A stretch of DNA of 64,000 nucleotides from Streptomyces diastatochromogenes (GTDB lineage: Bacteria; Actinomycetota; Actinomycetes; Streptomycetales; Streptomycetaceae). This document shows, in pieces, positions 51,947-63,859 of the stretch (within the stretch, counting starts at the first letter, position 1; every line of letters begins with the position of its first letter). The notes beneath the pieces are model-generated. The model was not told the DNA's origin. It made no database searches and saw nothing but the letters and a program-made list of their open reading frames with translations. The position numbers were made by a program, and so were the translations under genes. The stretch is taken from positions 372,001 to 436,000 of the forward strand of contig NZ_MCGQ01000007.1 of assembly GCF_002242805.1 (NCBI RefSeq), written 5' to 3'.

Positions 51947-53350
51947 GTGCCCTCGCACGCCCTGAAACGCCCCACCCTGCTCGCGCTGTGCGCCTGCGTC
52001 CTGGTCGCGCAGAGCATGGTCGCCGCCATCAACCTGCTGATCCCACAGCTGAGTTCGTCCGGCCTGCATCCCTCGCACAGCGAGATCCTGTGGACGGTCG
52101 ACGCGTACGTCATCGTCTTCGCCGGGCTCCTCGTCCCGGCCGGCGCGCTCGGTGACCGGCACGGTCGCAAGGGCGCGCTGCTCGCCGGGCTCGGCCTCTT
52201 CGCGGTGGGCGCCGCCACCAGCGCGCTGGCGACCGGCCCGGCCGTGCTGATCGCGGGGCGGGGTCTGTCCGGCGCCGGAGCGGCCCTGATCACCCCCGCC
52301 ACCCTGTCGATCCTGATGCAGCTGTCCGCGCCCGAGCACCGGGCCCGCTCGCTGGCCGCCTGGACCCTGTCGATCGGCCTGGGCGGGGCGGCGGGCAACC
52401 TGGGCGGCGGCCTGGCCGGCCAGTTCCTTTCCTGGCGTGCCCTGTTCGCGGCCATGGTCCCGCTCGCCGCAGTGCTCGCCGCCGCCGTCGCCGTCACCAC
52501 CCCGCGCACCGAACGGTCCCCCGGCAGCAACCCCGACCCGCTCGGCACCCTGCTGCTCACCGCGGGCCTGGTCGCGGTCCTGTTCGGCATCATCGAGGGC
52601 CCGGCCTACGGCTGGACCTCCGCCCGCATCCTCGGCTCCTTCGCCGCGGGCGCCCTGCTGATCGCCACGTTCACCCTGCACGCCCTCCGCTCGGCGGCCC
52701 CGCTGTTCGACCCGCGCGTCTTCGCCTCCTCCCGCCTGCGCGCCGCCTCCCTCGGCACGGCCACCGGCTTCTTCGGTCTGTTCGCGCTCTTCTTCGTCAA
52801 CTCGCAGTACCTGCAGGACGTGAAGGGCTTCGGGGCGGCCCTCACCGGTGTCGCGATCCTGCCGCTGCCCGTCGGGATGGCGGCCGCCCAGCGGCTGGCC
52901 AACCGCTGGGCGGCCCACCCGCGCGCGGTCATCGGCACCGGCCTCGCCCTGATCGGCCTGGGCCTGCTCGGCGTCTCCACGGCCGACGCGCACACCCCCT
53001 ACTGGGCCTACGCCGGCTGGCTGCTGGTCGTCTCGGCCGGCACCGGTCTGTCCATGCCCGCCCTGACCCTCGGCGTCGTCACCTCGCTCCCCGCCCATCA
53101 GGCGGGCCTCGGCTCGGGCCTGGGCACCACCGCCCGCGAGACCGGCGCGGCCCTCGGCGTCGCCGTCACCGGCACCGTCCTGTCCGCCCACCCCGACCTC
53201 GTCCACGGCATGGGCCCGGCCCTGCGCACGGTCGCCCTGGTGGTGCTGGCGGCGACGGCGCTGGTGGTCGTCGGCTACGGCGGCCGGACCGGGTCACGCA
53301 CTATCGCGTCCGGACCGGAACGCGTACTGTCGCGATCGGCGCGCCCCTGA
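51947..53350 (+). CDS. MFS drug-efflux-type transporter (DHA2-like, 14 helices)
   Basis: The 467-residue protein shows motif A between helices 2 and 3 (GALGDRHGRKGALLAGLG) and motif C (WTLSIGLGGAAGNLGGGLAG) in helix 5. Both are typical of proton-coupled drug exporters, and about 14 hydrophobic segments point to the DHA2 group. GTG 51947 follows GGGAGGAGCC. It is divergent from a LysR regulator and followed after 69 bp by a siderophore-interacting protein gene on the same strand. Export of a siderophore or a toxic compound is possible; substrate unknown. Confidence 0.87.
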   Translation: MPSHALKRPTLLALCACVLVAQSMVAAINLLIPQLSSSGLHPSHSEILWTVDAYVIVFAGLLVPAGALGDRHGRKGALLAGLGLFAVGAATSALATGPAVLIAGRGLSGAGAALITPATLSILMQLSAPEHRARSLAAWTLSIGLGGAAGNLGGGLAGQFLSWRALFAAMVPLAAVLAAAVAVTTPRTERSPGSNPDPLGTLLLTAGLVAVLFGIIEGPAYGWTSARILGSFAAGALLIATFTLHALRSAAPLFDPRVFASSRLRAASLGTATGFFGLFALFFVNSQYLQDVKGFGAALTGVAILPLPVGMAAAQRLANRWAAHPRAVIGTGLALIGLGLLGVSTADAHTPYWAYAGWLLVVSAGTGLSMPALTLGVVTSLPAHQAGLGSGLGTTARETGAALGVAVTGTVLSAHPDLVHGMGPALRTVALVVLAATALVVVGYGGRTGSRTIASGPERVLSRSARP

Positions 53351-53419
53351 CGCCCAACGCCCGCCGCAGACCACCGGGTTGCCCCCTCCCCCGCTCGCCA
53401 CGACACCGAGGAGCCGTCC

Positions 53420-54109
53420 GTGCCGGCCCTGCTGAACCCCGTCCTCGACCTGCTGATGCTCCGGGGCACCGTCACCGAGACCGAACCGATCGCCGCGCGC
53501 ATGCGACGCCTGCGCATCGAGGGCGACGCGCTGGCCGGGCTGGAGGTGCGGCCCGGCCAGCAGGTGCGGGTCCTGGTCGGCTCCGGGCTGACCCGGCGCA
53601 CCTACTCGGTGTGGCGCCACGAGCCCGCCGGTGCCGTCGAGTTGTGCGTCCTGGACCATCCGGAAGCAGGGCCTGGCGCCCGCTGGGGACGGACCGCCGG
53701 GGTGGGCGACGAGGTGCGGCTGGGCAGACCGGAGGGATCGTTCGTGCTGCGTGCCGAGGCCGCACACCATGTCTTCGTCGGCGAGGAGACGGCGTCCGTC
53801 GCCTTCGGGGCCATGCTCGCGGCGCTGCCCGAACAGGCGCGTATCTCGGGGTGCGTCGAGACGGGGACGGCGGCGGACCGCCTGCCGCTGCGCCACGCCG
53901 GGCGCCTGAACTGGTCCCTGCGCGGCGACACCTCGCTGCCGGAGGCGGTACGAAGGCTCGCCCCCGAGCCGGGTGGCATCGCGTACGTCGCCGGGGAGGC
54001 GCGGACCGTGCAGGAGGTGCGGCGGGTGCTCGTCCGGGAGGCGGGATGGGACCGGCGGTCGGTCCTCACCAAGCCGTTCTGGGCGCCGGGCAAGCGCGGA
54101 ATGGAGTGA
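53420..54109 (+). CDS. Siderophore-interacting protein (FAD-dependent ferric reductase family)
   Basis: The 229-residue protein has an FAD-binding barrel with LTRRTYSVWRHEP (R-x-Y-S motif), an NADPH-binding half with HHVFVGEETASVAFGAMLAA, and the C-terminal KPFWAPGKRGME. All are marks of the SIP/ViuB family, which reduce ferric siderophores to release iron. It is a little shorter than usual (~250-280). GTG 53420 follows GAGGAGCC. It lies downstream of an MFS gene, probably in one transcript. Confidence 0.88.
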   Translation: MPALLNPVLDLLMLRGTVTETEPIAARMRRLRIEGDALAGLEVRPGQQVRVLVGSGLTRRTYSVWRHEPAGAVELCVLDHPEAGPGARWGRTAGVGDEVRLGRPEGSFVLRAEAAHHVFVGEETASVAFGAMLAALPEQARISGCVETGTAADRLPLRHAGRLNWSLRGDTSLPEAVRRLAPEPGGIAYVAGEARTVQEVRRVLVREAGWDRRSVLTKPFWAPGKRGME

Positions 54110-54134
54110 CCGCGGCCCCAGGCCCCTGTCGGCC

Positions 54135-55175
54135 CTACGCGCAAGACCCACCCGTCGGGCAGAAGGAAGCCAGCGCCGTCGTGAGCGGCCCGCGGACCAG
54201 GCCGTCGGACAGGCTCTCCGGGCCGCTGGCGCGGATCGCGTACAGCGTGCCGTCGGTCGCGCGGAAGCGGTGGTCGACGACCCGGCGGGGGCCCTTGTCC
54301 GGGTCGTCGTAGCGGTACGACAGCTCGGCCCAGGTGGCTCCGGAGCGGCGGGCGAGGGCCCGGTAGCCGGGCTGGCGGGAGTAGCCGTAGCCCGGGTCGT
54401 TCTCGGCGAGGTCCAGGGACTCGGTCACGGTGGACTCGGCCAGCTCGAAGAGCTGCAACTGACGGCCGTCGGACGGGGAGTCGTAGAACACCACGGTCGC
54501 CTTCTCGCCCTGCTTCTGCCGCCGGGTCCAGCCCTCGGGGACGGCGAGGGTGTAGCCGACGGGGTCGTGGGCGAGGCGGTAGCCGGCGGGGGGCTCCGTC
54601 GATGCGGACGGGGGCGTCGGGCCGGGCGCCTCGGGCGCGGCAGGCGTCGAGGCCTTCGAGGCGGAGACCGTGACCCCGGCGGCCGGAGCGGATGCCGACG
54701 GGGTGCCGCTGCCGGCCCGGTCCCGGCCTAGGTACCAGACGCCGAAGCCGGCGCCGCCGCCGACCAGGGCCATGGCGACGACCAGGGCGAGCAGACGGCC
54801 GCCGTGGACGCGGCGAGGCGCGGCGCCGTACGACGGCGAAGGGACCGGGCCGTCGGCCTGGGTGGGGGTGACAGGCCAGGGCTGCGGCGGAGGCGGGGTG
54901 TCCGCGGGGCGGCCGTCGGCGGAACCGGGCGGCGGCGGGACCGGGCCCGTGCTGGTCTCCGCGGACGCCCAGGGCGGAGGCGGCGGGAGCGGGGCCGACT
55001 GGGTCTGGGCCGAAGCCCACGGCGGCGGGGTGGGCGGTTGGTCGGCGGTCCAGGCCGCCCGGCCTCTCTCCTCGCCGGGTGCGCGCTCGGCCCCGGGCCC
55101 GTGGTCCGGACCGGAACCCTCCGCGCCGTAACCCTCCGGGCCGTTCCAGCCGTTCGATCCGTTCCAGCCGCTCAT
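54135..55175 (-). CDS. Proline-rich single-pass membrane protein of unknown function
   Basis: The 346-residue protein starts at ATG 55175 after a G-run (GGGGGG) ribosome-binding site. Residues 1-125 are a Pro/Gly/Trp-rich cytoplasmic region with PTPPPWASAQTQ- and PPPPPWASAETS-type repeats. A transmembrane helix (~130-152; LLALVVAMALVGGGAGFGVW) and an Ala/Ser/Pro spacer follow. An external domain (~205-346) has YRLAHDPVGYTLAVPEGWTR and RYDDPDKGPRRVVDHRFRAT. The layout (flexible cytoplasmic arm, TM, sensor-like domain) is common in Streptomyces envelope proteins. A cysteine pair lies at the C-terminus (FCPTGGSCA). Function unknown. Confidence 0.7.
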   Translation of the reverse strand: MSGWNGSNGWNGPEGYGAEGSGPDHGPGAERAPGEERGRAAWTADQPPTPPPWASAQTQSAPLPPPPPWASAETSTGPVPPPPGSADGRPADTPPPPQPWPVTPTQADGPVPSPSYGAAPRRVHGGRLLALVVAMALVGGGAGFGVWYLGRDRAGSGTPSASAPAAGVTVSASKASTPAAPEAPGPTPPSASTEPPAGYRLAHDPVGYTLAVPEGWTRRQKQGEKATVVFYDSPSDGRQLQLFELAESTVTESLDLAENDPGYGYSRQPGYRALARRSGATWAELSYRYDDPDKGPRRVVDHRFRATDGTLYAIRASGPESLSDGLVRGPLTTALASFCPTGGSCA

Positions 55176-55235
55176 CACGAACCCCCCGAATCACCCTTCC
55201 CTGTACTGCTTTTGACAGTAGCGGCGAAAACGGGC

Positions 55236-55273
55236 GCGGGCCCCGCTCCGGACGAAACCGGAACAGGGCCCGC
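55236..55273 (-). terminator. Terminator downstream of mdh
   Basis: GCGGGCCC (55236-55243) pairs with GGGCCCGC (55266-55273), and inside TCCGG (55247-55251) pairs with CCGGA (55258-55262), with small internal loops between. It lies 42 bp beyond the mdh stop codon and 61 bp before the next gene on the same strand. Confidence 0.7.
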
Positions 55274-55314
55274 ACAGGCTCGCGGCGCATCGCCGGAGGC
55301 AGCCGGGTGCGGCC

Positions 55315-56337
<1,023 letters not shown>

Positions 56338-56652
56338 TCACCGCCCCTGCGGATGATCGATCTCTTGGCGTCAAGAGAATCCAGCGGTCAGGCTATCGCG
56401 CATCCGGCATGCGAGACGTCCGGGGGGTCATGTGGCTCAGCCCACAAGTCGGACTCGTGATTCAAGAAGTGGCGGCCGCCCGTCCGGGAGAGGAGGGAGG
56501 ACGGCCGCCGTTGGGGGGTACCGGCTGACCGGACTCCCGTGGGGGTACCGTTCGCGTGCCCAGGATCCGGCGAGCCATGCCTCCGTCCCCGGAATTCCAC
56601 CCGAATTGGTTCGCCCCCCTCGTCCGAGGACCGCCGGACGGCCCCTGACGTC

Positions 56653-57867
56653 CTACTTCGTGCACCCCGTCCGCCCGGAGGCGAGGGTCGCGCAGGCCTT
56701 GGCCTCGGCCGCGTCCTTCACGGCGACCATCGGCGTGTAGGCGATGGTGTCCCCGGTGGCGGTGATGTCCCCCGTCTGGCGGAGCTTGCCCGCGGAGAGC
56801 TGGACCCGGTCGCCCTGGGCGGCGCCGGTGATCCGTCCCCAGGCGGTGCCGCAGGTCTTGCTGTAGCGGACCTCCAGGGTGGTGGTGCCGACGGTGGCGG
56901 TCTTGGCGGTGGTCACCAGGTCTCCGCTGCAGCCCATCGCCTCCGCGTCCTTGCCGTTGCAGGCGGCGCCGCTGCACTTGACCCCGACGGGCAGGCTGGG
57001 GTTGCTGCTGGCGGTCGGGGACGGCAACTTGGCAGCACCCTCGTGCTTGGCACGGCCGCCCAGGTCGGTGAAGAAGTAGACGGCCGCGACGACGACGAGG
57101 ACACCGACGAGGCCCGCGAGGAACATCGTCAGCCGCCCCTTGCGCCCCTTGGCTGAGGTGCCGCCCGCGGGCCGCGCCGCCTGCGGCTGCCCGTCGTACG
57201 GGTTCGGGGTGCCCGGGGTCCAGCCCGGACCGTCCGCCGGGGACTCGGGCCGCGCACCGGCACCAGCGCCAACACCGGCACCGGCACCGGCACGGCGGCT
57301 CGTCTTCGACGGGCCCTCATAGCCCGCCAGCCCCCAGGAGTTGACCTCGGACGCCGCGCCGCGGTCCGCGTTCTCCCGCCCGTCGGCGTCGGACGCCGTC
57401 GGCTGCGGCGGGATCGTCGGTGAGACGCCCGCCGGGCCGGCGATGCCCGGGATCGCGGTGGTGCCGGCGCCTCTGCGGGCCGTCTTGGTGCCGCTCGCGC
57501 CCTCGGCGGCCTCGGCCTCGGCCGCCCCGAACTCCCCGAGCGCGGCGCGCGCCTGGGCGATACGAATCTGCTCCATGGTCCGGTCATGCCGCATCTCCGC
57601 CCGGCTCCAGGCGCGTTCGGCCAGCTCCCACATGGTGGTGAGATGGACCGGGTTGGTGCCGGTGACCTCGGCGAGCGCGACGATCGCGCCCTTGGGCGCG
57701 AGCAGCCGGCCGCCCAGGTAACGCTCCCAGGACGTCTTGCTGTAGCCGGTCCGGTCGGCCAGCGCCGCGATGCTCAGGCCGCTGCGGTCCACGAGCCGCC
57801 GCACCTGGCTCGTGAACTCCTTGATCTGCGGATCCAGCTCGTCCGGCAAGGCTTTCCAACGAGGCAT
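56653..57867 (-). CDS. Membrane-anchored XRE-family regulator with DUF2690 external domain
   Basis: The 404-residue protein starts at ATG 57867 behind GAGGGGGGAAGC. N-terminal helix-turn-helix (residues ~12-70; SGLSIAALADRTGYSKTSWE), a long Ala/Gly-rich linker, one transmembrane helix (~265-285; MFLAGLVGVLVVVAAVYFFT) and an extracytoplasmic DUF2690 domain (~300-404) with CSGAACNGKDAEAMGC and two more Cys pairs. This topology resembles RodZ-like or transmembrane sensor regulators, passing an external signal directly to DNA. DUF2690 is found mainly in actinobacteria and its ligand is unknown. It is preceded by a 516-bp gap without a gene. Confidence 0.85.
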   Translation of the reverse strand: MPRWKALPDELDPQIKEFTSQVRRLVDRSGLSIAALADRTGYSKTSWERYLGGRLLAPKGAIVALAEVTGTNPVHLTTMWELAERAWSRAEMRHDRTMEQIRIAQARAALGEFGAAEAEAAEGASGTKTARRGAGTTAIPGIAGPAGVSPTIPPQPTASDADGRENADRGAASEVNSWGLAGYEGPSKTSRRAGAGAGVGAGAGARPESPADGPGWTPGTPNPYDGQPQAARPAGGTSAKGRKGRLTMFLAGLVGVLVVVAAVYFFTDLGGRAKHEGAAKLPSPTASSNPSLPVGVKCSGAACNGKDAEAMGCSGDLVTTAKTATVGTTTLEVRYSKTCGTAWGRITGAAQGDRVQLSAGKLRQTGDITATGDTIAYTPMVAVKDAAEAKACATLASGRTGCTK

Positions 57868-58383
57868 TGCTTCCCCCCTCTTTTCCCCCCGGTTGGTGCT
57901 GTTGGTTCCCCGCGCCGTTCCCCGCACGTGACCCTCGCGCCGGTCCGGTCCCCCCGGCGCGGCCCCCTCTGGCTACCCACAGGGATGCGCTGACTAAGGA
58001 TCCCAGTTCCCGGAGTGGGGGCGCACAGGAGCATCGCCCCCGCCGGTTGTGCACCGTCGCACGCCGACCGCCCCACAGTCCACCGGACCGTCCCGATTGG
58101 ACACCTTGGACACGTTAGCCCGGTTCTACGGCACCTTCGAAAGGTATCCCCGAACTGTCAACACATCGACACGGCAGGCACACATGTGGCAGGGCGCGGA
58201 CACCGTAGCGGAACGGTCACCTCCGTGCCACAGCACACGGACAGCCGTTGAGCAGGCAGTTCATGGGGGGAAGGCTGGATCCGGACGGCGGCTCGTCCTT
58301 GCTCGGGGGAGGGGGCGGGCCGCCGTTCCTGGGGCTGTCGGCCTGTTGGACAGGCCCCGAGATCATCCGCCGCGCGGGCGGCG
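57868..58383. other. 516-bp intergenic region
   Basis: I see no convincing gene. The part near 57868 carries a G-rich ribosome-binding site for the XRE regulator and presumably its promoter. The middle (58040-58260) has lower GC and short repeats such as ACACGGCAGGCACACATG, but no consensus promoter pair is clear. A 15-residue frame with three cysteines (MNCLLNGCPCAVARR, minus 58266-58219) is too short to claim. A terminator hairpin lies at 58341-58357. Confidence 0.5.
58341..58357 (-). terminator. Terminator downstream of the folD-DUF3017 operon
   Basis: GGCCTGT (58341-58347) and ACAGGCC (58351-58357) form perfect 7-bp arms around TGG, 27 bp after the DUF3017 stop on the minus strand. Confidence 0.5.
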
Positions 58384-58842
58384 CTACTTGGTGGTCAGCG
58401 TGAAGTGCAGCGTGTCCTTCAGGAAGGGGATCTGCAGCCACGGATTGGGCTGGGCCATCATCGCGAGCAGGACGATCGCGAGGCCCAATATCCCGTAGGT
58501 CACGATGTCCGTGAAGCGCGAGCGGACGGCGAGCATGCCGACACTCGGCAGTATCCAGCGCAGGACCGCGCCGGCCAGCAGGGCGGCCCCGATCAGCAGG
58601 GTGCCCACACGGAACAGGTCGAGCGCGCACAGCAGCAGGCCGAGCGCGACCGTGGACAGCATGACGAGCATGGGCCACTGCCGGGCGGGCGCCGGGGCGT
58701 CGCCCCGGGCGGTCCGGCCGCCGCCCTCGGGGCGCGCGGTGTCCTTGGTGAACCGCGGGAAGCGGCGCGTGGGCCGCTGCGGCTGCCCGCCGCTGTCGGG
58801 GGCGGCCGGCCCGGCGCCGGGGCGGGTGTCCTCAGCCGGCAC
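58384..58842 (-). CDS. DUF3017 family membrane protein
   Basis: The 152-residue protein starts at GTG 58842, overlapping the end of folD (stop at 58832) with GGAG 4 nt upstream. A charged N-terminal region (1-55) leads to three hydrophobic helices (~60-78, 82-100, 112-130). The part [20 protein letters not shown] plus the C-terminal [10 protein letters not shown] is typical of DUF3017, a small actinobacterial membrane family regularly placed after folD. The function is unknown. The overlap suggests translational coupling with folD. Confidence 0.83.
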   Translation of the reverse strand: MPAEDTRPGAGPAAPDSGGQPQRPTRRFPRFTKDTARPEGGGRTARGDAPAPARQWPMLVMLSTVALGLLLCALDLFRVGTLLIGAALLAGAVLRWILPSVGMLAVRSRFTDIVTYGILGLAIVLLAMMAQPNPWLQIPFLKDTLHFTLTTK

Positions 58843-59686
58843 TGCGCTCCGCCGCCTCGACCACGTTGACCAGCAGCTCCGCACGGGTCATGGGGCCCAC
58901 GCCGCCCGGGTTCGGGGAGATCCAGGCGGCCACCTCGGCCACGTCCGGGTGGACGTCACCGACGATCTTGCCCTCGGCGTTCCGGGAGACGCCGACGTCC
59001 AGGACGGCCGCGCCCGGCTTGACGTCCTCGGCGCGGATCAGGTGCGGGAAGCCGGCCGCGGCGATGATGATGTCGGCCCGCTTGAGGTGGGCGGACAGGT
59101 CACGGGTGCCGGTGTGGCACTGGGTCACGGTGGCGTTCTCGCTGCGGCGGGTGAGCAGCAGCGGCATCGGGCGGCCGATGGTCACGCCCCGGCCGACGAC
59201 CACGACCTCGGCGCCCTTGATCTCGACGCCGTGGCGGCGCAGCAGGGTCAGGATGCCGTTGGGGGTGCAGGGCAGCGGCGCCGGCTCGTTCAGCACGAGG
59301 CGGCCGAGGTTCATCGGGTGCAGGCCGTCCGCGTCCTTGGCCGGGTCCATCATCTCCAGGATGCGGTTCTCGTCGATGCCCTTGGGCAGCGGGAGTTGCA
59401 CGATGTAGCCGGTGCAGGCCGGGTCCTCGTTCAGCTCGCGGACGACCGCCTCGATCTCCTCCTGGGTGGCCGTGGCGGGCAGCTCGCGCTGGATGGAGGC
59501 GATGCCGACCTGGGCGCAGTCGCGGTGCTTGCCGGCGACGTACTTCTGGCTGCCGGGGTCGTCCCCGACCAGGATCGTGCCGAGGCCGGGCGTGACACCC
59601 TTCTCCTTCAGCGCCGCCACGCGGGCGGTCAGATCGGACTTGATCGCGGCTGCGGTGGCCTTGCCATCGAGAATCTGGGCGGTCAT
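58832..59686 (-). CDS. folD: Bifunctional methylenetetrahydrofolate dehydrogenase/methenyl-THF cyclohydrolase
   Basis: The 284-residue enzyme makes 10-formyl-THF from methylene-THF in two steps. The catalytic Lys is in [15 protein letters not shown] (Tyr-x-x-x-Lys), and the FolD signatures [13 protein letters not shown] and [12 protein letters not shown] are present. The Rossmann part has [16 protein letters not shown] 59686 is taken by conserved N-terminus [12 protein letters not shown]. It supplies the cofactor used by PurH and PurN, encoded nearby, and is in an operon with DUF3017. Confidence 0.95.
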   Translation of the reverse strand: MTAQILDGKATAAAIKSDLTARVAALKEKGVTPGLGTILVGDDPGSQKYVAGKHRDCAQVGIASIQRELPATATQEEIEAVVRELNEDPACTGYIVQLPLPKGIDENRILEMMDPAKDADGLHPMNLGRLVLNEPAPLPCTPNGILTLLRRHGVEIKGAEVVVVGRGVTIGRPMPLLLTRRSENATVTQCHTGTRDLSAHLKRADIIIAAAGFPHLIRAEDVKPGAAVLDVGVSRNAEGKIVGDVHPDVAEVAAWISPNPGGVGPMTRAELLVNVVEAAERSAG

Positions 59687-59939
59687 GACACCATCCTCGC
59701 GGATGACCGGCTCCCGGTTCCAATCCGGGTCCGCCCGGGGCGGTCCCCCGCGCCCTCTCCTTGATCGATGATGTTGCACTTGCACAACACCTTGCGAATC
59801 CGGCTGGACAACAATCGGCCTTTCCTACGAGCATGAGCGGCGCAGTATCGCGGTCCGGTTGGGGGGCAAGCCGCTCAGATCCTGACGTTCCTCCGTTCCT
59901 TCCGCGTCGTCCCCGCAGTGTCAACGGAGGAAATCCGCC

Positions 59940-60518
59940 ATGAGTTTCGGCTCGCCCAACAACCCTTACGGACAGCCGCAGGATCCCCAGCAGGGCTACG
60001 GCTACCCGCAGCAGCCCGGCTACCCGCAGGCCCCGCAGGGCGTCCCGCCGCAGCAGGGCTACGGCTACCCGCAGGCGCCGCAGGGCGGATACCCCGGCTA
60101 CCCGCAGCAGCCCGGCTACGGCATGCAGCCGACGTACGCGAACTGGGGCCAGCGCTTCCTCGCCCGGCTGCTCGACAGCCTGCTGTACGCGGTGCCGTAC
60201 GGCATCGCCGTCGCGGGCGCCAAGAACGCCCCGATCCTCGCGATCATCGGCTTCCTCGCCCTGATCGGCCTGTTCGTCTGGCAGATCATCATGGAGGGCA
60301 AGACCGGCCAGACGGTCGGCAAGAAGGCGCTGGGCATCCGCACGCTCAAGGAGGAGACCGGGCAGCCGCTCGGCGGTGGCATGGCGTTCGTGCGCCAGCT
60401 GGCCCACATCCTGGACGGCCTGCCCTGCTACCTCGGCTACCTGTGGCCGGCCTGGGACGCCAAGCGTCAGACGTTCGCCGACAAGGTGTGCGGCTCGATC
60501 GTCATCCGCTCCAACTGA
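59940..60518 (+). CDS. RDD family membrane protein with Pro/Gln/Tyr/Gly-rich N-terminus
   Basis: The 192-residue protein has an N-terminal low-complexity region (1-62) made of imperfect repeats of GYPQQPGYPQAPQGG type, at the DNA level repeats of about 15-30 bp. The RDD domain follows, with RFLARLLDSLLYAVPYGIA (Arg-x-x-Asp-Asp-like start), two helices (~90-118) and GKTGQTVGKKALGIRTLKEE. RDD proteins are small membrane proteins; some help Na+ or Li+ transport, but most are unassigned. ATG 59940 follows ACGGAGGAAATCCGCC. It is monocistronic, ending at a strong bidirectional terminator. Confidence 0.85.
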   Translation: MSFGSPNNPYGQPQDPQQGYGYPQQPGYPQAPQGVPPQQGYGYPQAPQGGYPGYPQQPGYGMQPTYANWGQRFLARLLDSLLYAVPYGIAVAGAKNAPILAIIGFLALIGLFVWQIIMEGKTGQTVGKKALGIRTLKEETGQPLGGGMAFVRQLAHILDGLPCYLGYLWPAWDAKRQTFADKVCGSIVIRSN

Positions 60519-60536
60519 GCTGAGCGCCTGAACGGA

Positions 60537-60578
60537 AAGCGGCCTCCGGCCCCCCGCGAGGGGAGCCGGAGGCCGCTT
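60537..60578. terminator. Bidirectional terminator between the RDD gene and purH
   Basis: AAGCGGCCTCCGGC (60537-60550) and GCCGGAGGCCGCTT (60565-60578) are perfect 14-bp arms; the loop can pair further (CCCC with GGGG). It sits between the convergent RDD and purH genes. Confidence 0.88.
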
Positions 60579-60595
60579 GCTTCAGCCCTGTGGGC

Positions 60596-62163
<1,568 letters not shown>

Positions 62164-62167
<4 letters not shown>

Positions 62168-62802
62168 TGGATAACTACCTTTCGTCCCTCAATGCGATAG
62201 CCGTGGCGGGCGAGCCGCCCCACGACCTCGACGAGCAGCCTTCGCTCGACTTCCTTGATGCGCTCGTGCAGCGCGCTCTCGTCGTCCTCGTCCCGGACCT
62301 CGACCACGCCCTGAGCGATGATCGGCCCGGTGTCGACGCCGTCGTCGACGAAGTGGACGGTGCAGCCGGTGACCTTGACGCCGTACGCGAGCGCGTCCCG
62401 CGCGCCGTGGGCCCCGGGAAAACTGGGCAGCAGGGCGGGGTGCGTGTTGACGAACCGCCCGCCGAACCGCGCGAGGAATTCCTTCCCGACGATCTTCATG
62501 AACCCGGCCGAGACCACGAGGTCGGGTTCGTGCGCGGCCACGGCCTCGGCCAGGGCGGCGTCCCACTCCTCCCGCGTCTCGAAGTCCTTCACCCGGCACA
62601 CGAAGGTCGGCAGCCCGGCCCGCTCGGCGCGGGCGAGCCCCTCGATGCCGCCGCGGTCGGCCCCGACGGCGACGATCCGAGCGCCGTACGACTCGGCTCC
62701 GGCGCGCTCGATCTCGTCCAGGAGCGCCTGCAGGTTGGTGCCGGATCCGGAGACCAGCACGACAAGGCGCTTGACCGCTTGGCCAGCGGAGGTGGCGGCC
62801 AC
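62164..62802 (-). CDS. purN: Phosphoribosylglycinamide formyltransferase
   Basis: The 212-residue enzyme transfers formyl from 10-formyl-THF to GAR in purine synthesis. N-terminal [20 protein letters not shown] binds the phosphate. Catalytic Asn and His are in [17 protein letters not shown], and the Asp is in [17 protein letters not shown] 62802 starts the purN-purH operon. The actinobacterial order perM-purN-purH seems kept, since a fragment of an upstream minus-strand gene appears at the right edge, although a plus-strand gene lies between. Confidence 0.96.
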
Positions 62803-63084
62803 GGTGGGGCCCTTTCTCGGGGAAGCGTTGTGTCCGGCCGGCGTTTGTACAGTCGTACGAATGCTTCGCGCCCCCGGATACGGGGAAGTCTACGAAGCGG
62901 CCGACCGTCAGCAACGATACCGGCACTCCGGAAGGCCCCCTCGGGACGGGTGCGTGGCCGGAAGGTAGCGTTCGGAAGGAATCACGAAGGAGCAGCCTCG
63001 GGAACGCGGTCGCCGTGCGGTGCGTTCACCAGGTGGAAGCTCACGTCGGACTGCCGTATTCGCCTAGGGGAAGACGCTCTTTTG

Positions 63085-63849
63085 ATGCCCGATCGCAGCC
63101 TGCGACTCCTCACGTTCCCCCCGAGCCCGGCCCAGGGAGGCGAGTGGGGTGCCGTGCTGCTGCGGGAGCGGCCGGCCTCGCCGCCCCAGGCGCCCCAGGG
63201 CGGGCGGGACGGCGACGAGCGCGGCGGTGAGCAGCAGGACGACAACCCGTTCGCGCCGCCGCCGGAGGGCTCCCCGGACCGGCCGTGGCAGCCGCGTCGC
63301 CCCGAGGGGTCCTCGGGCTCCGGGGGCGGTTCCTCCCGGGGCACCCAGTGGAGCGACCGGCAGCCCGGCCGCTCCCCCGGCGGCTTCGGCGAGCGGCCCG
63401 GCGGCGGCCCCGAGGGCCCGGGCGGCCCGACCGGCCCCAACCTGCGCTGGGACCCGACGGACCCGGCCCAGCGCCGCGCGCGCTACGCACTCCTGTCCGG
63501 CATATGGGCCGTCTTCTTCGCCCTCTTCAGCTGGCCGTACGTGGCCCTGCTGCTGGGCGCGCTGGCCCTGTACTGGGGCATCAGCGCCCTGCGCGCCAAG
63601 CCCCGCACCCCCGACCCCGACACCCCGGCGCCCGCCCCGGGCCCCCGCCCGCAGACCACGGCGGCGATCGGCGGCCTGGTCACGGCCTCCCTGGCCCTCG
63701 CCCTGGTGGCCACGACCTTCGCGGTGCAGCTGGTCTACCGCGACTACTACACCTGCGTCGACGACGCCCTCACCCATGAGGCCAAGCAGTCCTGCCAGCA
63801 GCTTCTGCCGCAGGAGCTGCGGGGGGTGCTGGGGGTCGGGAACAGCTAG
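63085..63849 (+). CDS. Hypothetical membrane protein with disordered N-terminus
   Basis: The product is 254 residues if read from ATG 63085 (231 from GTG 63154). Residues ~25-125 are Pro/Gly/Arg-rich and disordered. Two to three membrane helices follow (~135-170, 197-222), with [20 protein letters not shown] and [21 protein letters not shown] short external tail with two cysteines ([20 protein letters not shown]) follows. The DUF4190-like layout (two helices with a charged loop) fits Streptomyces membrane proteins of unknown function. ATG 63085 has GGGGAAG about 12 nt upstream, a weak match, so the start is uncertain. It is divergent from purN. Confidence 0.65.
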   Translation: MPDRSLRLLTFPPSPAQGGEWGAVLLRERPASPPQAPQGGRDGDERGGEQQDDNPFAPPPEGSPDRPWQPRRPEGSSGSGGGSSRGTQWSDRQPGRSPGGFGERPGGGPEGPGGPTGPNLRWDPTDPAQRRARYALLSGIWAVFFALFSWPYVALLLGALALYWGISALRAKPRTPDPDTPAPAPGPRPQTTAAIGGLVTASLALALVATTFAVQLVYRDYYTCVDDALTHEAKQSCQQLLPQELRGVLGVGNS

Positions 63850-63859
63850 GGCTGCGGGC

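Noticed and set aside
58219..58266. 15-codon minus-strand frame with three cysteines, a possible leader peptide
   Set aside because: No ribosome-binding site and no regulated gene directly downstream (the next minus-strand gene starts at 57867).
59687..59760. ZTP-riboswitch-like piece (TTGGAACCGGGAGCC) before folD
   Set aside because: Only a short resemblance; the CGCCTGGGC pseudoknot strand and the GTGACTGGCG block are absent.
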